Source: Propionibacteriaceae bacterium
GTDB taxonomy: Bacteria; Actinomycetota; Actinomycetes; Propionibacteriales; Propionibacteriaceae
Assembly: GCA_031267645.1 (NCBI GenBank)
Contig: JAIRYW010000030.1
Location: 1 to 64,000, forward strand
DNA length: 64,000 nucleotides
Direction of reading: 5' to 3'
A model generated the notes under the pieces. It was not told where the DNA came from and ran no database searches. It saw only the letters and a list, made by a program, of their open reading frames with translations. Positions 49,080 to 56,698 of the stretch are shown piece after piece. Position 1 is the stretch's first letter. Every line of letters begins with the position of its first letter. Made by a program: the position numbers and the translations under genes.

Positions 49080-49425
49080 CGGCCATCGCTGTCACCGTGT
49101 CTGCCCACATTTGACGCCGGTAGCGTTCCAACTCTGATTCGGCGATGCGCCAGCGACTCCCTCGTTTGGTCGCCTTGATCGCGCCTTCTTCGATCCGGCG
49201 TCGAATCGTCATTCTCGACACGTCGGCCAAATCGGCGGCTTCCTGTGGAGAGTACAGGCGCTCGTCCACGCTGATCGTGACGGTCTTGCCCTCATCCGAA
49301 GCCCGGCGCACGAACCCGTACACCGCCCGACCCCAGTCCGACTCCCAAGATGGGTTCAACGCCACCGAGGCAGCGGGAATGACGATCTGTTGAGTGGCTG
49401 CGGTGGTGCTCTGAAGCGTCGACAT
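49069..49425 (-). CDS. Excisionase-type HTH antitoxin
   Basis: A 118-residue protein. The C-terminal half is a MerR/excisionase HTH (YSPQEAADLADVSRMTIRRR, then GSRWRIAESELERYRR). The N-terminal half is the strand-rich part with VYGFVRRASDEGKTVTISVDE seen in antitoxins paired with PIN toxins. It overlaps the PIN-zinc toxin. The start is ATG 49425, immediately after a promoter with a palindromic operator (49432-49468). Another protein of this class, without a toxin, is at 60075-60464. Confidence 0.82.
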   Translation of the reverse strand: MSTLQSTTAATQQIVIPAASVALNPSWESDWGRAVYGFVRRASDEGKTVTISVDERLYSPQEAADLADVSRMTIRRRIEEGAIKATKRGSRWRIAESELERYRRQMWADTVTAMADDF

Positions 49426-49431
49426 GGCGTT

Positions 49432-49468
49432 AGTTTAGTCAATTTGGGCAGATGTTTGAATCATCTGC
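49432..49468 (-). promoter_or_regulatory. Leaderless promoter with palindromic operator for the PIN-zinc module
   Basis: Minus strand: -35 TTCAAA (49455-49460) and -10 TAAACT (49432-49437) are 17 bases apart, and the ATG begins six bases after the -10. GCAGATG (49448-49454) and CATCTGC (49462-49468) form a perfect 7-bp inverted repeat around the -35. The region is clearly A/T-richer than flanking genes. Confidence 0.7.
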
Positions 49469-49554
49469 TCATAATTGCCCTAGCGGTCCCGTCCTTCCAG
49501 ACCAGGGCGCCCCGGGATCTGTCCTGACCGGCTCGGATCGGGTACCTTCTTGAC

Positions 49555-50496
49555 GTGCCTCGTCCCACCGTCCCGCCATCGGCCCCCGTCGTCCGGGTCC
49601 GAGCGCCGGGCAAGATCAATCTGGCTTTGAAGGTCGGGCCCCGTCGCGCGGACGGCTACCACGAACTGGCCACCGTCTTCCAGGCCGTCTCCTTATTCGA
49701 CTCCGTCACAGCCGAAGCGGGCCGCGACGGCCGGATCGAGGTCGCCGTGGCCGGCCCGGGAGCCGACGCGGTGGGTGCCGTCGAAGACAATCTTGCTTTC
49801 CGAGCGGCCGATCTGCTGCGGCGCTGGGCCGGCCGGCCCGAGCTGGGCGTGGCCCTCCAGGTGGACAAAGCCATTCCGGTGGCCGGGGGCATGGCCGGGG
49901 GGTCGGCCGACGCCGCCGCCGCCCTGCTGGCCTGCGCCCAGCTGTGGGGGCTGACGGTCAGCCGGGACGATCTGCTGGAGTTGGCTCGCCAGTTGGGGGC
50001 CGACGTACCTTTCGCCCTGGTGGGCGGTTGCGCCGTCGGCCACGACCGGGGCGACCGGTTGACGCCGGCCCTGCAGCGCGGCCTCAACCATTGGGTCCTG
50101 GCTCTGGCCGAGCAAGGCCTGTCGACGGCCCGGGTCTTCCAGAAGTACGACGAGCTGTCCCCCGCCGGTGACCCCGGATCGGCCGGCCCGGCGCCGCTCG
50201 ACCTGATGGCCGCCTTGGCCAAGGGCGATCCGGTCCGCCTGGGGGCGGCTTTGGTCAACGACTTGGCGCCGGCGGCCCTGGCTCTGGCTCCCCACCTGGG
50301 CCGAGTGGTCGAGGCCGGTCGCAGCTTGGGCGCCCTGGGCACAGTGGTGTCCGGCTCCGGCCCGACCGTCGCCCTGCTGGCCCGCGACGGCGCCCACGCC
50401 ATCGACCTGGCCGTCCAACTGTCCAGCCTCGGGTTGGCCCAGCGCGTCCTCCGCGTCAGCGGACCGGTCCCCGGCGCCCACCTGGTCCCGGCCTGA
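49555..50496 (+). CDS. ispE: 4-diphosphocytidyl-2-C-methyl-D-erythritol kinase
   Basis: The GHMP kinase of the MEP pathway, acting between the IspD and IspF activities encoded at 11036-12409. Motifs: VRAPGKINLALKVGPRRADG, the ATP loop PVAGGMAGGSADAAAALLAC, DVPFALVGGCAVG and the C-terminal VVSGSGPTVALLA. Start GTG 49555. At 313 residues it is normal. In actinobacteria it follows rsmA directly; here the PIN-zinc TA pair separates them. Confidence 0.95.
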   Translation: MPRPTVPPSAPVVRVRAPGKINLALKVGPRRADGYHELATVFQAVSLFDSVTAEAGRDGRIEVAVAGPGADAVGAVEDNLAFRAADLLRRWAGRPELGVALQVDKAIPVAGGMAGGSADAAAALLACAQLWGLTVSRDDLLELARQLGADVPFALVGGCAVGHDRGDRLTPALQRGLNHWVLALAEQGLSTARVFQKYDELSPAGDPGSAGPAPLDLMAALAKGDPVRLGAALVNDLAPAALALAPHLGRVVEAGRSLGALGTVVSGSGPTVALLARDGAHAIDLAVQLSSLGLAQRVLRVSGPVPGAHLVPA

Positions 50497-50635
50497 GACC
50501 GCCCGTCCCGAAGCGGCCCAACCAAACGACCCTGGGAACAGGACGGATCGAGGCTTCCTCTCTCGCTTTCACCGAACTTCGTCGAGCAGAGCGATCACCG
50601 CCGAGCGGCACCCAAGAGATCTCTGTGTCCAAATT

Positions 50636-50666
50636 GCCTATCGTTATGAATTATGTAACGATAGGC
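50636..50666. promoter_or_regulatory. AbiEi operator-like inverted repeat
   Basis: A perfect 11-bp inverted repeat, GCCTATCGTTA (50636-50646) and TAACGATAGGC (50656-50666), with a 9-base spacer. It overlaps the likely -35 region upstream of the AbiE pair. AbiEi proteins are known to bind inverted repeats in their own promoters. Confidence 0.8.
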
Positions 50667-50674
50667 CACGTGGA

Positions 50675-50680
50675 TATAAC
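50675..50680 (+). promoter_or_regulatory. -10 element of the AbiE operon
   Basis: TATAAC (50675-50680) is followed by ATCC and the ATG at 50685, five bases later. This implies a leaderless transcript and sets the AbiEi start. The -35 is weak. Confidence 0.55.
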
Positions 50681-50684
50681 ATCC

Positions 50685-51482
50685 ATGGCCGCTTCGGCGA
50701 CCGCGCCGCACCTGGCCGATTGGGCACTGTCACATGGCTGGGACGCGCTGACCACCTCTGAAGTCGCCGAATTGCTAGGTGTGCCGGCCGGCCAAGTCAG
50801 GGTCCGGCTACGCGCTCCCTCTCGACGAGGTGAGTGGATCAGCCCGGCCAAGGGATTGTGGGTGCCGGTCCCTTCACAGCATCGAGGACAGGGCGGTCCT
50901 CCGGCCATCGAATACATAGCCGCTTGGATGCGGCATCTGGAGGCTCGCTATTACGTCGGTTGGCTCTCCGCGGCCGCCATCCATGGAGCCGCCCATCATG
51001 CTCCCCAGGTGTTCCAAGTGGCTTGTTCGAAGACAGTCGCCGATCGGCGGATCGGGCGGTCCAGAGTCGAGTTCTACCGTCGTTCCTTCGTCACGTTAGT
51101 TCCGGTCGTACCGCGCCGCGTCGCAGCGGGCGATGTGCCGGTCTCGTCGCGTGAGACCACCGCACTGGACGTGACAGCTGAGCCGGATAGGGCAGCGGGC
51201 ATCGACAACGCCGCTAATGTCATCATCGAATTAGCCGAGAACGACGGCCTCGACATCGCCCGTCTGGCCGAGACGTCGCGGCTGTACCCGGCCGCCGCGG
51301 CACGGCGGGTCGGCTGGATTTTGGCCCAGCACTCCGACGTCACCGACCTGGACCGTCTGCGAGCGGTCGCCACCGACCGCAGTCCGACGCCTTCATTGTT
51401 ATCTCCACACCACCCCCGCAGGGGACGGATCGATCCGAACTGGAACATCTGCCTCAACACTGATTTGGAACCCGACGTATGA
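50685..51482 (+). CDS. abiEi: AbiEi-family antitoxin
   Basis: A 265-residue protein. The N-terminal winged helix (WALSHGWDALTTSEVAELLG, VRVRLRAPSRRGEWISPAKG) binds the operator. The C-terminal antitoxin domain follows, with YYVGWLSAAAIHGAAHHAPQ and RVEFYRRSFV and a central LVPV. The frame is open 20 codons upstream, but that stretch lies across the inverted repeat and -10, so ATG 50685 is preferred. It overlaps the toxin start by four bases. It neutralises AbiEii and represses its own operon in studied systems. Confidence 0.85.
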   Translation: MAASATAPHLADWALSHGWDALTTSEVAELLGVPAGQVRVRLRAPSRRGEWISPAKGLWVPVPSQHRGQGGPPAIEYIAAWMRHLEARYYVGWLSAAAIHGAAHHAPQVFQVACSKTVADRRIGRSRVEFYRRSFVTLVPVVPRRVAAGDVPVSSRETTALDVTAEPDRAAGIDNAANVIIELAENDGLDIARLAETSRLYPAAAARRVGWILAQHSDVTDLDRLRAVATDRSPTPSLLSPHHPRRGRIDPNWNICLNTDLEPDV

Positions 51483-52258
51483 TCCCTCTGAACGCCGTGC
51501 ACGAATGGGCCGTGACCCACCCCTGGAGTTCACCGTCACAAGTTGAACAAGATCTACTACTCACGCGGGCGATCTGTGAGATCGCGGCACACCCCTACCT
51601 AGGTCGAGAACTCATCTTCCGGGGTGGCACCGCTCTCCACAAGTTGCACCTAGACAAGCCGTTCCGTTACAGCGAGGACCTCGATTATGTCCGCTCCACC
51701 GCAGGCGGTATCGGTCCTCTGGTCGACGCTCTACGCGACGTAGGGACTGCCCTCGGCTTCCAGACGGCGAGCCTCATACGTGAACATCCGAAGGTGGTGT
51801 GGAAGACCACCACCGACGACGGTCTCCCGCTCAAGATAAAAATCGAAATCAACACCCACGAACGTTCGCCAGAGTTGCCCGTCATTGCCCTGCCTTTCCA
51901 AGTCGAATCCCGCTGGTGGACAGGTCAGGTTCGAGTGCGCACATTCCAGCCACCTGAACTAGTCGCAACCAAAATCCGAGCGCTCTACCAACGCTGCAAG
52001 GGTCGCGACCTGTTCGACCTGTGGCTCGCCCTGACCAAGTTAGGGCTAGATCCCGAGAACATCATCACCGCCTTCACTCCCTACCGTCCCGAAGGGCTCA
52101 CCGCCTCTTTGACCATCGCCAACTTGGAAGAGAAATTAGCCAACCCCAAATTCAGAGTCGATCTTGATCAGCTAGTCACTGATATGCCCACTGACTATGA
52201 CATCGACCAAGCCGCCGACCTGGTCATCCAGAGACTCCTGCGTCATCTGGACGATTGA
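51479..52258 (+). CDS. abiEii: AbiEii/AbiGii nucleotidyltransferase toxin
   Basis: A 259-residue toxin. Motif I is GGTALHKLHLDKPFRYSEDLDY (GG49-50, S65, D67, D69). Motif II/III KIKIEINTHE gives the third acidic residue, and the C-terminal ATKIRALYQRCKGRDLFDLW is the essential motif IV. These enzymes act as NTP-dependent nucleotidyltransferases, halting translation and causing abortive infection. It overlaps abiEi at ATGA. Codons are markedly more A/T-rich than those of ispE and the downstream flippase gene, a sign of transfer. Confidence 0.9.
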   Translation: MIPLNAVHEWAVTHPWSSPSQVEQDLLLTRAICEIAAHPYLGRELIFRGGTALHKLHLDKPFRYSEDLDYVRSTAGGIGPLVDALRDVGTALGFQTASLIREHPKVVWKTTTDDGLPLKIKIEINTHERSPELPVIALPFQVESRWWTGQVRVRTFQPPELVATKIRALYQRCKGRDLFDLWLALTKLGLDPENIITAFTPYRPEGLTASLTIANLEEKLANPKFRVDLDQLVTDMPTDYDIDQAADLVIQRLLRHLDD

Positions 52259-52394
52259 CCGACCAATCGCCCGCACCGCCTGGCCACCGACTTCGTTTCC
52301 CCGCCCCCACGGCCGATCGCCCATCTCTTCTGTATGGCAAATGGCGGAAGAGTCGGTCTCGACGACCGAACCCCGGTTCTGGACCTCGCACACC

Positions 52395-55079
52395 TCAGAG
52401 GTGGCCTTGGCTCTCCAAACGGCGCATGGCCAGCCAGCCCAGGGGGATGCGGATCCAGTAGGTGGCGACGCGGAAGATGACCACCACCGAGGCTGCCACG
52501 CCGGCGTTGACGCCGACCGAGACCAGAGCGGCTGACTCGGCGATCTCGATGGCGCCCATGCCGCCGGGGGTGGGGGCGGCCGAACCGGCCGAGTTGCCGA
52601 TCAGATAGACGATGGCGGCGCTGAGGAAGGGCACTTCCTGACCGAAGGCCATCAGGGCGGCTTCGAAGCTGGCGGCGTAACCCAACAACATAACTAGGTT
52701 ACCGCCGATGCCCAGGGCCAGACGGCCGGGGTTGGAGAACAACTCGACCAACCGGGGCCAGGTCCGTTTCAAGATCGGCATGATGCGGTTGAGGATCCAG
52801 CCCCTGGTGCGGGGCACCGAGAACATGGCGCCGATCAGCAGGGCCAAGGCCACCACCACCACCAGCATGGCCGGGGTGACCTGGAAGGGGGCGGCCTGGT
52901 TGGAGCCGGTGGCCAAGGTCAAGACCACCAGGGCCAGGACCGTGATGGTGATCTGGGAGACCTGGATCAAAGCGGCCGTGGCGGTGGCCAGGGTCGAGTT
53001 GACGCCGCGTTTGGTCAGGGCCCGGAGGTTGATGGCGGCGGTGCCCAGCCCGGCTGGGGCCGCCACCGCCACGAAGGAGGCCGCCAGCTGGACCTGGCAG
53101 GCCAGTGACAAGCCGATCTTGACGGGCGAGAAGGCGATCAGGATGAGCGAGGCTCCGACCACGCCGACCAAGCCCAAGCCGAAGCTGGCCAGGGCCCAAC
53201 GCCAGTCGCTGGCCCCCAGGGCCTCGCCCACTTGGGGCAGGTTGAAGGTGGTCAAGATGACGATGACGGCGACGGCCGCCAGCACCACCGAGACCAGGGT
53301 GCGGGCGCCGACCCGGACCAGCTGCTGGGGTTCGGCCTCGGCCGCCGGAAAACCCTCGACCAGGCGTTGGCGCAGGTCGTTCAACAGGTTCTTGTCGCCG
53401 TGGATCTGTTCCCGCGTCTGCCGCGGCAGAGCCGGCAGCTGCAGCACGGTGCCGAGCGCCCGTAACTCGTCTTGGCTGAGGGCTTGGACGGCGGAGGCGA
53501 CCGCCCGCTCGGAACCGACCTTGAGCGCCAACAGGGCCAGCGTCTGAGCCAGGTCGATGCTCTGGGCCAGCTCCGAACTGGCCACGTCGCCGGCCTCCCA
53601 GCCCAAGATCCAGAGCCGTTCGACGCCTTGGTCGTCGATTTGGACCAAGAAGGCGTCGCTGACCAGGCCGCGGTGGACGATGCCGGCCCGGTGGGCCTTG
53701 TGCAGCTCCGACCACATGGCCCGGACCAGGCCGTCGTCGATCCGGTCCGGCTCCAGGTCGGTCAGGCAGACCGACGCCGGCGTCGGCTCCCGGATCAGCA
53801 GCATCGAGTCGTCGGCCTCGGACATGGCCAGCAGGCCGGGGGTGCGGACGCCGGCGGCGCGCACGGCGTAGGTCAGCAGGGCGGCCCGCTCGGCCGCCTG
53901 GCGCAGGGAACGGATGCTACGGGAGTCGACCGCGCGGGAGCGCAATTGCCGCCACCAGCGGGCCAGCCGTCCGATGACTTGGCGGTCGCCGTCCAGGACG
54001 ATGACGTCGTAGACCCGCCGGGTCACCGTCGTCATGCTGTAGAGGCGGTGGTCGGCGAAGAACTGGGGGGCACGGCGGCCGATCCGTTGCCCGGTGGCCA
54101 GGCCGGCGGCGGGCTGGGTGACCCGGTCCAAGGCGATCGGCTCGAAGCCGGCTCGGCGCACCCCTTCGATCAGGGAGTCGCCGTAGGCCCGCTCGGACGG
54201 CACGCCGGCGATGTAGCGCACGGCCAGCCCGACCATGGCGCCGACCAGCAGGGACAGACCCATGCCGGGCAGGGAGGCGGCCGAGGTGATGACCAGGACG
54301 CCGACTGTGATCCAGAGCAGGGTCCACGACCAGGTCACGGTGCGGCGCCTGGTCGGTTCGGCCGCCGCCGTCAGGAGGGCGGCGATGGCGGCCACCTGGC
54401 CGGGCATGGTCAGCACCGACTCGCCCCGTTGGTGGATGGACAGCCCGCTCAGCAGGGCTTCGGAGGCGAACTTGGCCAGCAGCAAATACAGTCCGGCGTT
54501 GACGATGACGCCGGCCAGGCCGGCCGCCAGGGTCTGCGGCACCAGGGGGGCGTGCCGCCGGATGATCTGTTCCAGGCTGACGGCGATGGGCGGGAACAAC
54601 ACCACCACGATCTCCAGGAAGGTGACCGGCACGAAGAGCAGACGCTGCAACAACCCGGAGAAGGCCCGGACGTCCTCGGCCACCCCGGCGGTGGTGTTGT
54701 GGGCGTAGATGACCAGGACGCAGACCAGCAGCAGGCCGACCAAACAGGAGATGGCGCCGAGCAGGTCGGAGGGGTAGCGCAAGCGGGTGGCCGGACTGTC
54801 GACCACGCCGACGTCGGCCGGAATCGACTGGATCGGGCCGGACAGCTCCCAGCGCGCCAGCGCCGCGGGGGGAGCGGACGGCGGCGAGTCAGACACCACG
54901 GCCGGAGACTCCACAGCCGGAGACGCCATGGTCGGACCGGCCAGCACAGCAGCCGGACCGCCCGGGGTCGGGACGGCCGGGGCGCCAGTGGCCTCGTCCA
55001 CCGGCTCTCGGTCGGCCAGCGGCGGGAGCGGACCGGGCGGGGTCGGGCCCGGGTCGGCGGTGCTGGGATCGAATGTCAT
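52395..55079 (-). CDS. Membrane protein with kinase-like domain and flippase-like (LPG synthase TM) domain
   Basis: An 894-residue protein. About 95 Ala/Pro-rich residues are followed by six or so helices. Residues about 340-560 are a kinase-like cytosolic part: VIVLDGDRQVIGRLARWW, LLIREPTPASVCL and WSELHKAHRAGIVHRGLVSDAF (catalytic-loop-like HxG with no DFG). About eight helices of the UPF0104/lysylphosphatidylglycerol synthase transmembrane family come last, with APAGLGTAAINL and GSAAPTPGGMGAIEIAE. It lacks the C-terminal aminoacyltransferase domain of MprF. A lipid translocase role is inference. It is probably not active as a canonical kinase. Confidence 0.82.
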   Translation of the reverse strand: MTFDPSTADPGPTPPGPLPPLADREPVDEATGAPAVPTPGGPAAVLAGPTMASPAVESPAVVSDSPPSAPPAALARWELSGPIQSIPADVGVVDSPATRLRYPSDLLGAISCLVGLLLVCVLVIYAHNTTAGVAEDVRAFSGLLQRLLFVPVTFLEIVVVLFPPIAVSLEQIIRRHAPLVPQTLAAGLAGVIVNAGLYLLLAKFASEALLSGLSIHQRGESVLTMPGQVAAIAALLTAAAEPTRRRTVTWSWTLLWITVGVLVITSAASLPGMGLSLLVGAMVGLAVRYIAGVPSERAYGDSLIEGVRRAGFEPIALDRVTQPAAGLATGQRIGRRAPQFFADHRLYSMTTVTRRVYDVIVLDGDRQVIGRLARWWRQLRSRAVDSRSIRSLRQAAERAALLTYAVRAAGVRTPGLLAMSEADDSMLLIREPTPASVCLTDLEPDRIDDGLVRAMWSELHKAHRAGIVHRGLVSDAFLVQIDDQGVERLWILGWEAGDVASSELAQSIDLAQTLALLALKVGSERAVASAVQALSQDELRALGTVLQLPALPRQTREQIHGDKNLLNDLRQRLVEGFPAAEAEPQQLVRVGARTLVSVVLAAVAVIVILTTFNLPQVGEALGASDWRWALASFGLGLVGVVGASLILIAFSPVKIGLSLACQVQLAASFVAVAAPAGLGTAAINLRALTKRGVNSTLATATAALIQVSQITITVLALVVLTLATGSNQAAPFQVTPAMLVVVVALALLIGAMFSVPRTRGWILNRIMPILKRTWPRLVELFSNPGRLALGIGGNLVMLLGYAASFEAALMAFGQEVPFLSAAIVYLIGNSAGSAAPTPGGMGAIEIAESAALVSVGVNAGVAASVVVIFRVATYWIRIPLGWLAMRRLESQGHL

Positions 55080-55136
55080 CGTCTTCAGAGCTTAGCCGGG
55101 CCAGGAATTTCCAGGACTCGGCGCCGGCCCGTCCAG

Positions 55137-55898
55137 TCAGTCCGAGGCCGGTTCAGACGGGATCGGCGGCGCTGACGGGGACGCCGGCTCCGACGAGCCG
55201 GCAGCGGCCCGCGAGGCGGCCGCGGCGGACCGGGACCGGGGTTGGAGCGGGGCTGAGCCGGACGGGGCGGGCGAGACTTGGAAGTCGGTCTGCAAGCGGT
55301 GCAACCCGTTCCAGGCCAGGTTGACCAGGTGCGAGGCCACCTCGGTCTTGCTCAGGTAGGGGTTGTCCAGCCACCACTGCCCGGTCATGGCGACCAGGCC
55401 GGTCAGGGCCTGGGCGTACAACGGCACGGCTTTGGAGTCGATGTTGCGGTTGGTGAAGACCGGCACCAGCAGGCCCTCCACCCGCACGATGACGTCGTTC
55501 AGGATCGAGGCGAAGGAGCCGCCGCCGGTCTCGGATGAGTCGCGCATGATGATCTGGAAGCCCTCGGGGCAGGACTCCATGTAGTCCAGCAGGGCCAAGG
55601 CGCTCAGTTCGAGCAGGCGGCGCGAGCCGGCTTGCGGGGTCTGGATGGCGCCTCGGATGCCGCTGAGCAGGACTTGCACCTCGCGGTCGACCACGACGGC
55701 GTAGATGCCCTCTTTGCTGACGAAGTGCTCGTAGACGACGGGTTTGGAGACCCCGGCCCGGTGGGCGATCTCCTCGATGGAGGTGCCGTCGAACCCCTTC
55801 TCGGCGAAGCAGGCCCGAGCCACCAGGGCCAGTTGGTCGCGCCGCTCGGCGCTGGTCATACGGACGCGCCGTCGGCGCCGCTGCACGGGCTCGCTCAC
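55137..55898 (-). CDS. TetR-family transcriptional regulator
   Basis: A 253-residue regulator. The HTH (residues about 15-62) has LVARACFAEKGFDGTSIEEI and AHRAGVSKPVVYEHFVSKEG, typical of TetR. The ligand domain includes FQIIMRDSSETG and GQWWLDNPYLSKTEV. The last 35 residues are Ser/Ala/Pro-rich. Similar TetR proteins lie next to glmU in other actinobacteria (Rv1019); here it is moved to the transcarboxylase cluster. The target is unknown. Confidence 0.88.
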   Translation of the reverse strand: MSEPVQRRRRRVRMTSAERRDQLALVARACFAEKGFDGTSIEEIAHRAGVSKPVVYEHFVSKEGIYAVVVDREVQVLLSGIRGAIQTPQAGSRRLLELSALALLDYMESCPEGFQIIMRDSSETGGGSFASILNDVIVRVEGLLVPVFTNRNIDSKAVPLYAQALTGLVAMTGQWWLDNPYLSKTEVASHLVNLAWNGLHRLQTDFQVSPAPSGSAPLQPRSRSAAAASRAAAGSSEPASPSAPPIPSEPASD

Positions 55899-55978
55899 GG
55901 GATCCAGTCTGACAGACTCCGGCCGTCAACCCGCCATCCTGGCCTCCGCCGCGGTCGGCTGGGCGGCTCCGCGCAAGC

Positions 55979-56010
55979 CGGTGGCCCGGGGTCAGGACCC
56001 CGGGCCACCG
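55979..56010 (-). terminator. Terminator of the transcarboxylase operon
   Basis: A perfect 14-bp stem (55979-55992 with 55997-56010, arm core GGTGGCCCGGGGT) with a 4-base loop lies 32 bases after the 1.3S stop. A second small CCCC/GGGG hairpin precedes it. Very stable, with no T-tract. Confidence 0.8.
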
Positions 56011-56041
56011 CGCGTCTCGATCCCCTGACGGGGAATGTCAG

Positions 56042-56413
56042 TCAGTCGATCTCGACCAGGCCTTGGCCGCCTTGGACGGCTTCACCTTTGGCCACCAGGA
56101 CGGCCGACACCTTGCCCGCCTTGGGGGCGGTGATCTCGGTCTCCATCTTCATGGCTTCGAGCACGAGCACGACATCGCCTTCGGCCACCTCCTGGCCGAC
56201 CTCGACCAGGACGCGGTTGACCGAACCGGCCAACGGAGCCACCACGGCGTTGGCGGAGGCCGCGCCGGCCCCCGCGCCGCCGCCGGACGGGGCCGCCACG
56301 GTGACGGAGCCGCCACCGCCGATGACGATGGCGCCCAGGGTGGCCGACTCTTTCTCGGCCACCTCGACGTCGATCTCGTAGGGGACCTGGTCCACAGTTA
56401 CCTTGAGTCTCAT
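56042..56413 (-). CDS. Methylmalonyl-CoA carboxyltransferase 1.3S subunit (biotin carrier)
   Basis: The 123-residue carrier of the transcarboxylase. The biotinyl Lys is K89 in VLEAMKMETE, the same residue number as in the Propionibacterium shermanii 1.3S subunit. The N-terminus MRLKVTVDQVPYEIDVEV matches the segment that binds the 5S and 12S subunits. A Gly/Ala-rich hinge connects the two parts. It shuttles carboxyl from methylmalonyl-CoA to pyruvate. It is the last gene of the operon. Confidence 0.94.
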   Translation of the reverse strand: MRLKVTVDQVPYEIDVEVAEKESATLGAIVIGGGGSVTVAAPSGGGAGAGAASANAVVAPLAGSVNRVLVEVGQEVAEGDVVLVLEAMKMETEITAPKAGKVSAVLVAKGEAVQGGQGLVEID

Positions 56414-56432
56414 GTGGTTTCCTTCCCCGCCG

Positions 56433-56690
56433 TCAGCGTGCGTACAGCGGATGGTGGGCGTGCTGGGCGCGCCGGGTGTTGGCGCTCCATACCGGACTGG
56501 CAGGGAAGCGCGGCTGTCGGCCGGTGCCCTTCTCGCCGAGGTAGGCCGCCACGGCGGCGGCGATGGCGACCAAGTGTTCCTGGGGAACGTGCTTGGTCTT
56601 GGTGTCGAGTCGTTTGATCTCGAACTCCAGGCCCTTGACGCGGGCGGACAGCGCCTGGACTAGATCCGCCAATTCAGCTTCTTGGGACAT
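56433..56690 (-). CDS. Small transcarboxylase-associated protein, 85 residues
   Basis: The N-terminal half is a predicted coiled-coil (LADLVQALSARVKGLEFEIK). The C-terminal part (EHLVAIAAAVAAYLGEKGTG, then WSANTRRAQHAHHPLYAR) has Arg/His-rich residues. It lies between the 12S and 1.3S genes with gaps of 8 and 19 bases. The EHLVAIAAAVAAYLG segment recalls small subunits of biotin-dependent decarboxylase complexes (OadG or AccE-like), but I cannot assign it firmly. A structural or assembly role is inference. Confidence 0.75.
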   Translation of the reverse strand: MSQEAELADLVQALSARVKGLEFEIKRLDTKTKHVPQEHLVAIAAAVAAYLGEKGTGRQPRFPASPVWSANTRRAQHAHHPLYAR

Positions 56691-56698
56691 CGCCCCTC

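Noticed and set aside
49656..50525. A minus-strand frame opposite ispE
   Set aside because: Shadow of the GHMP kinase gene, with no Shine-Dalgarno or domain.
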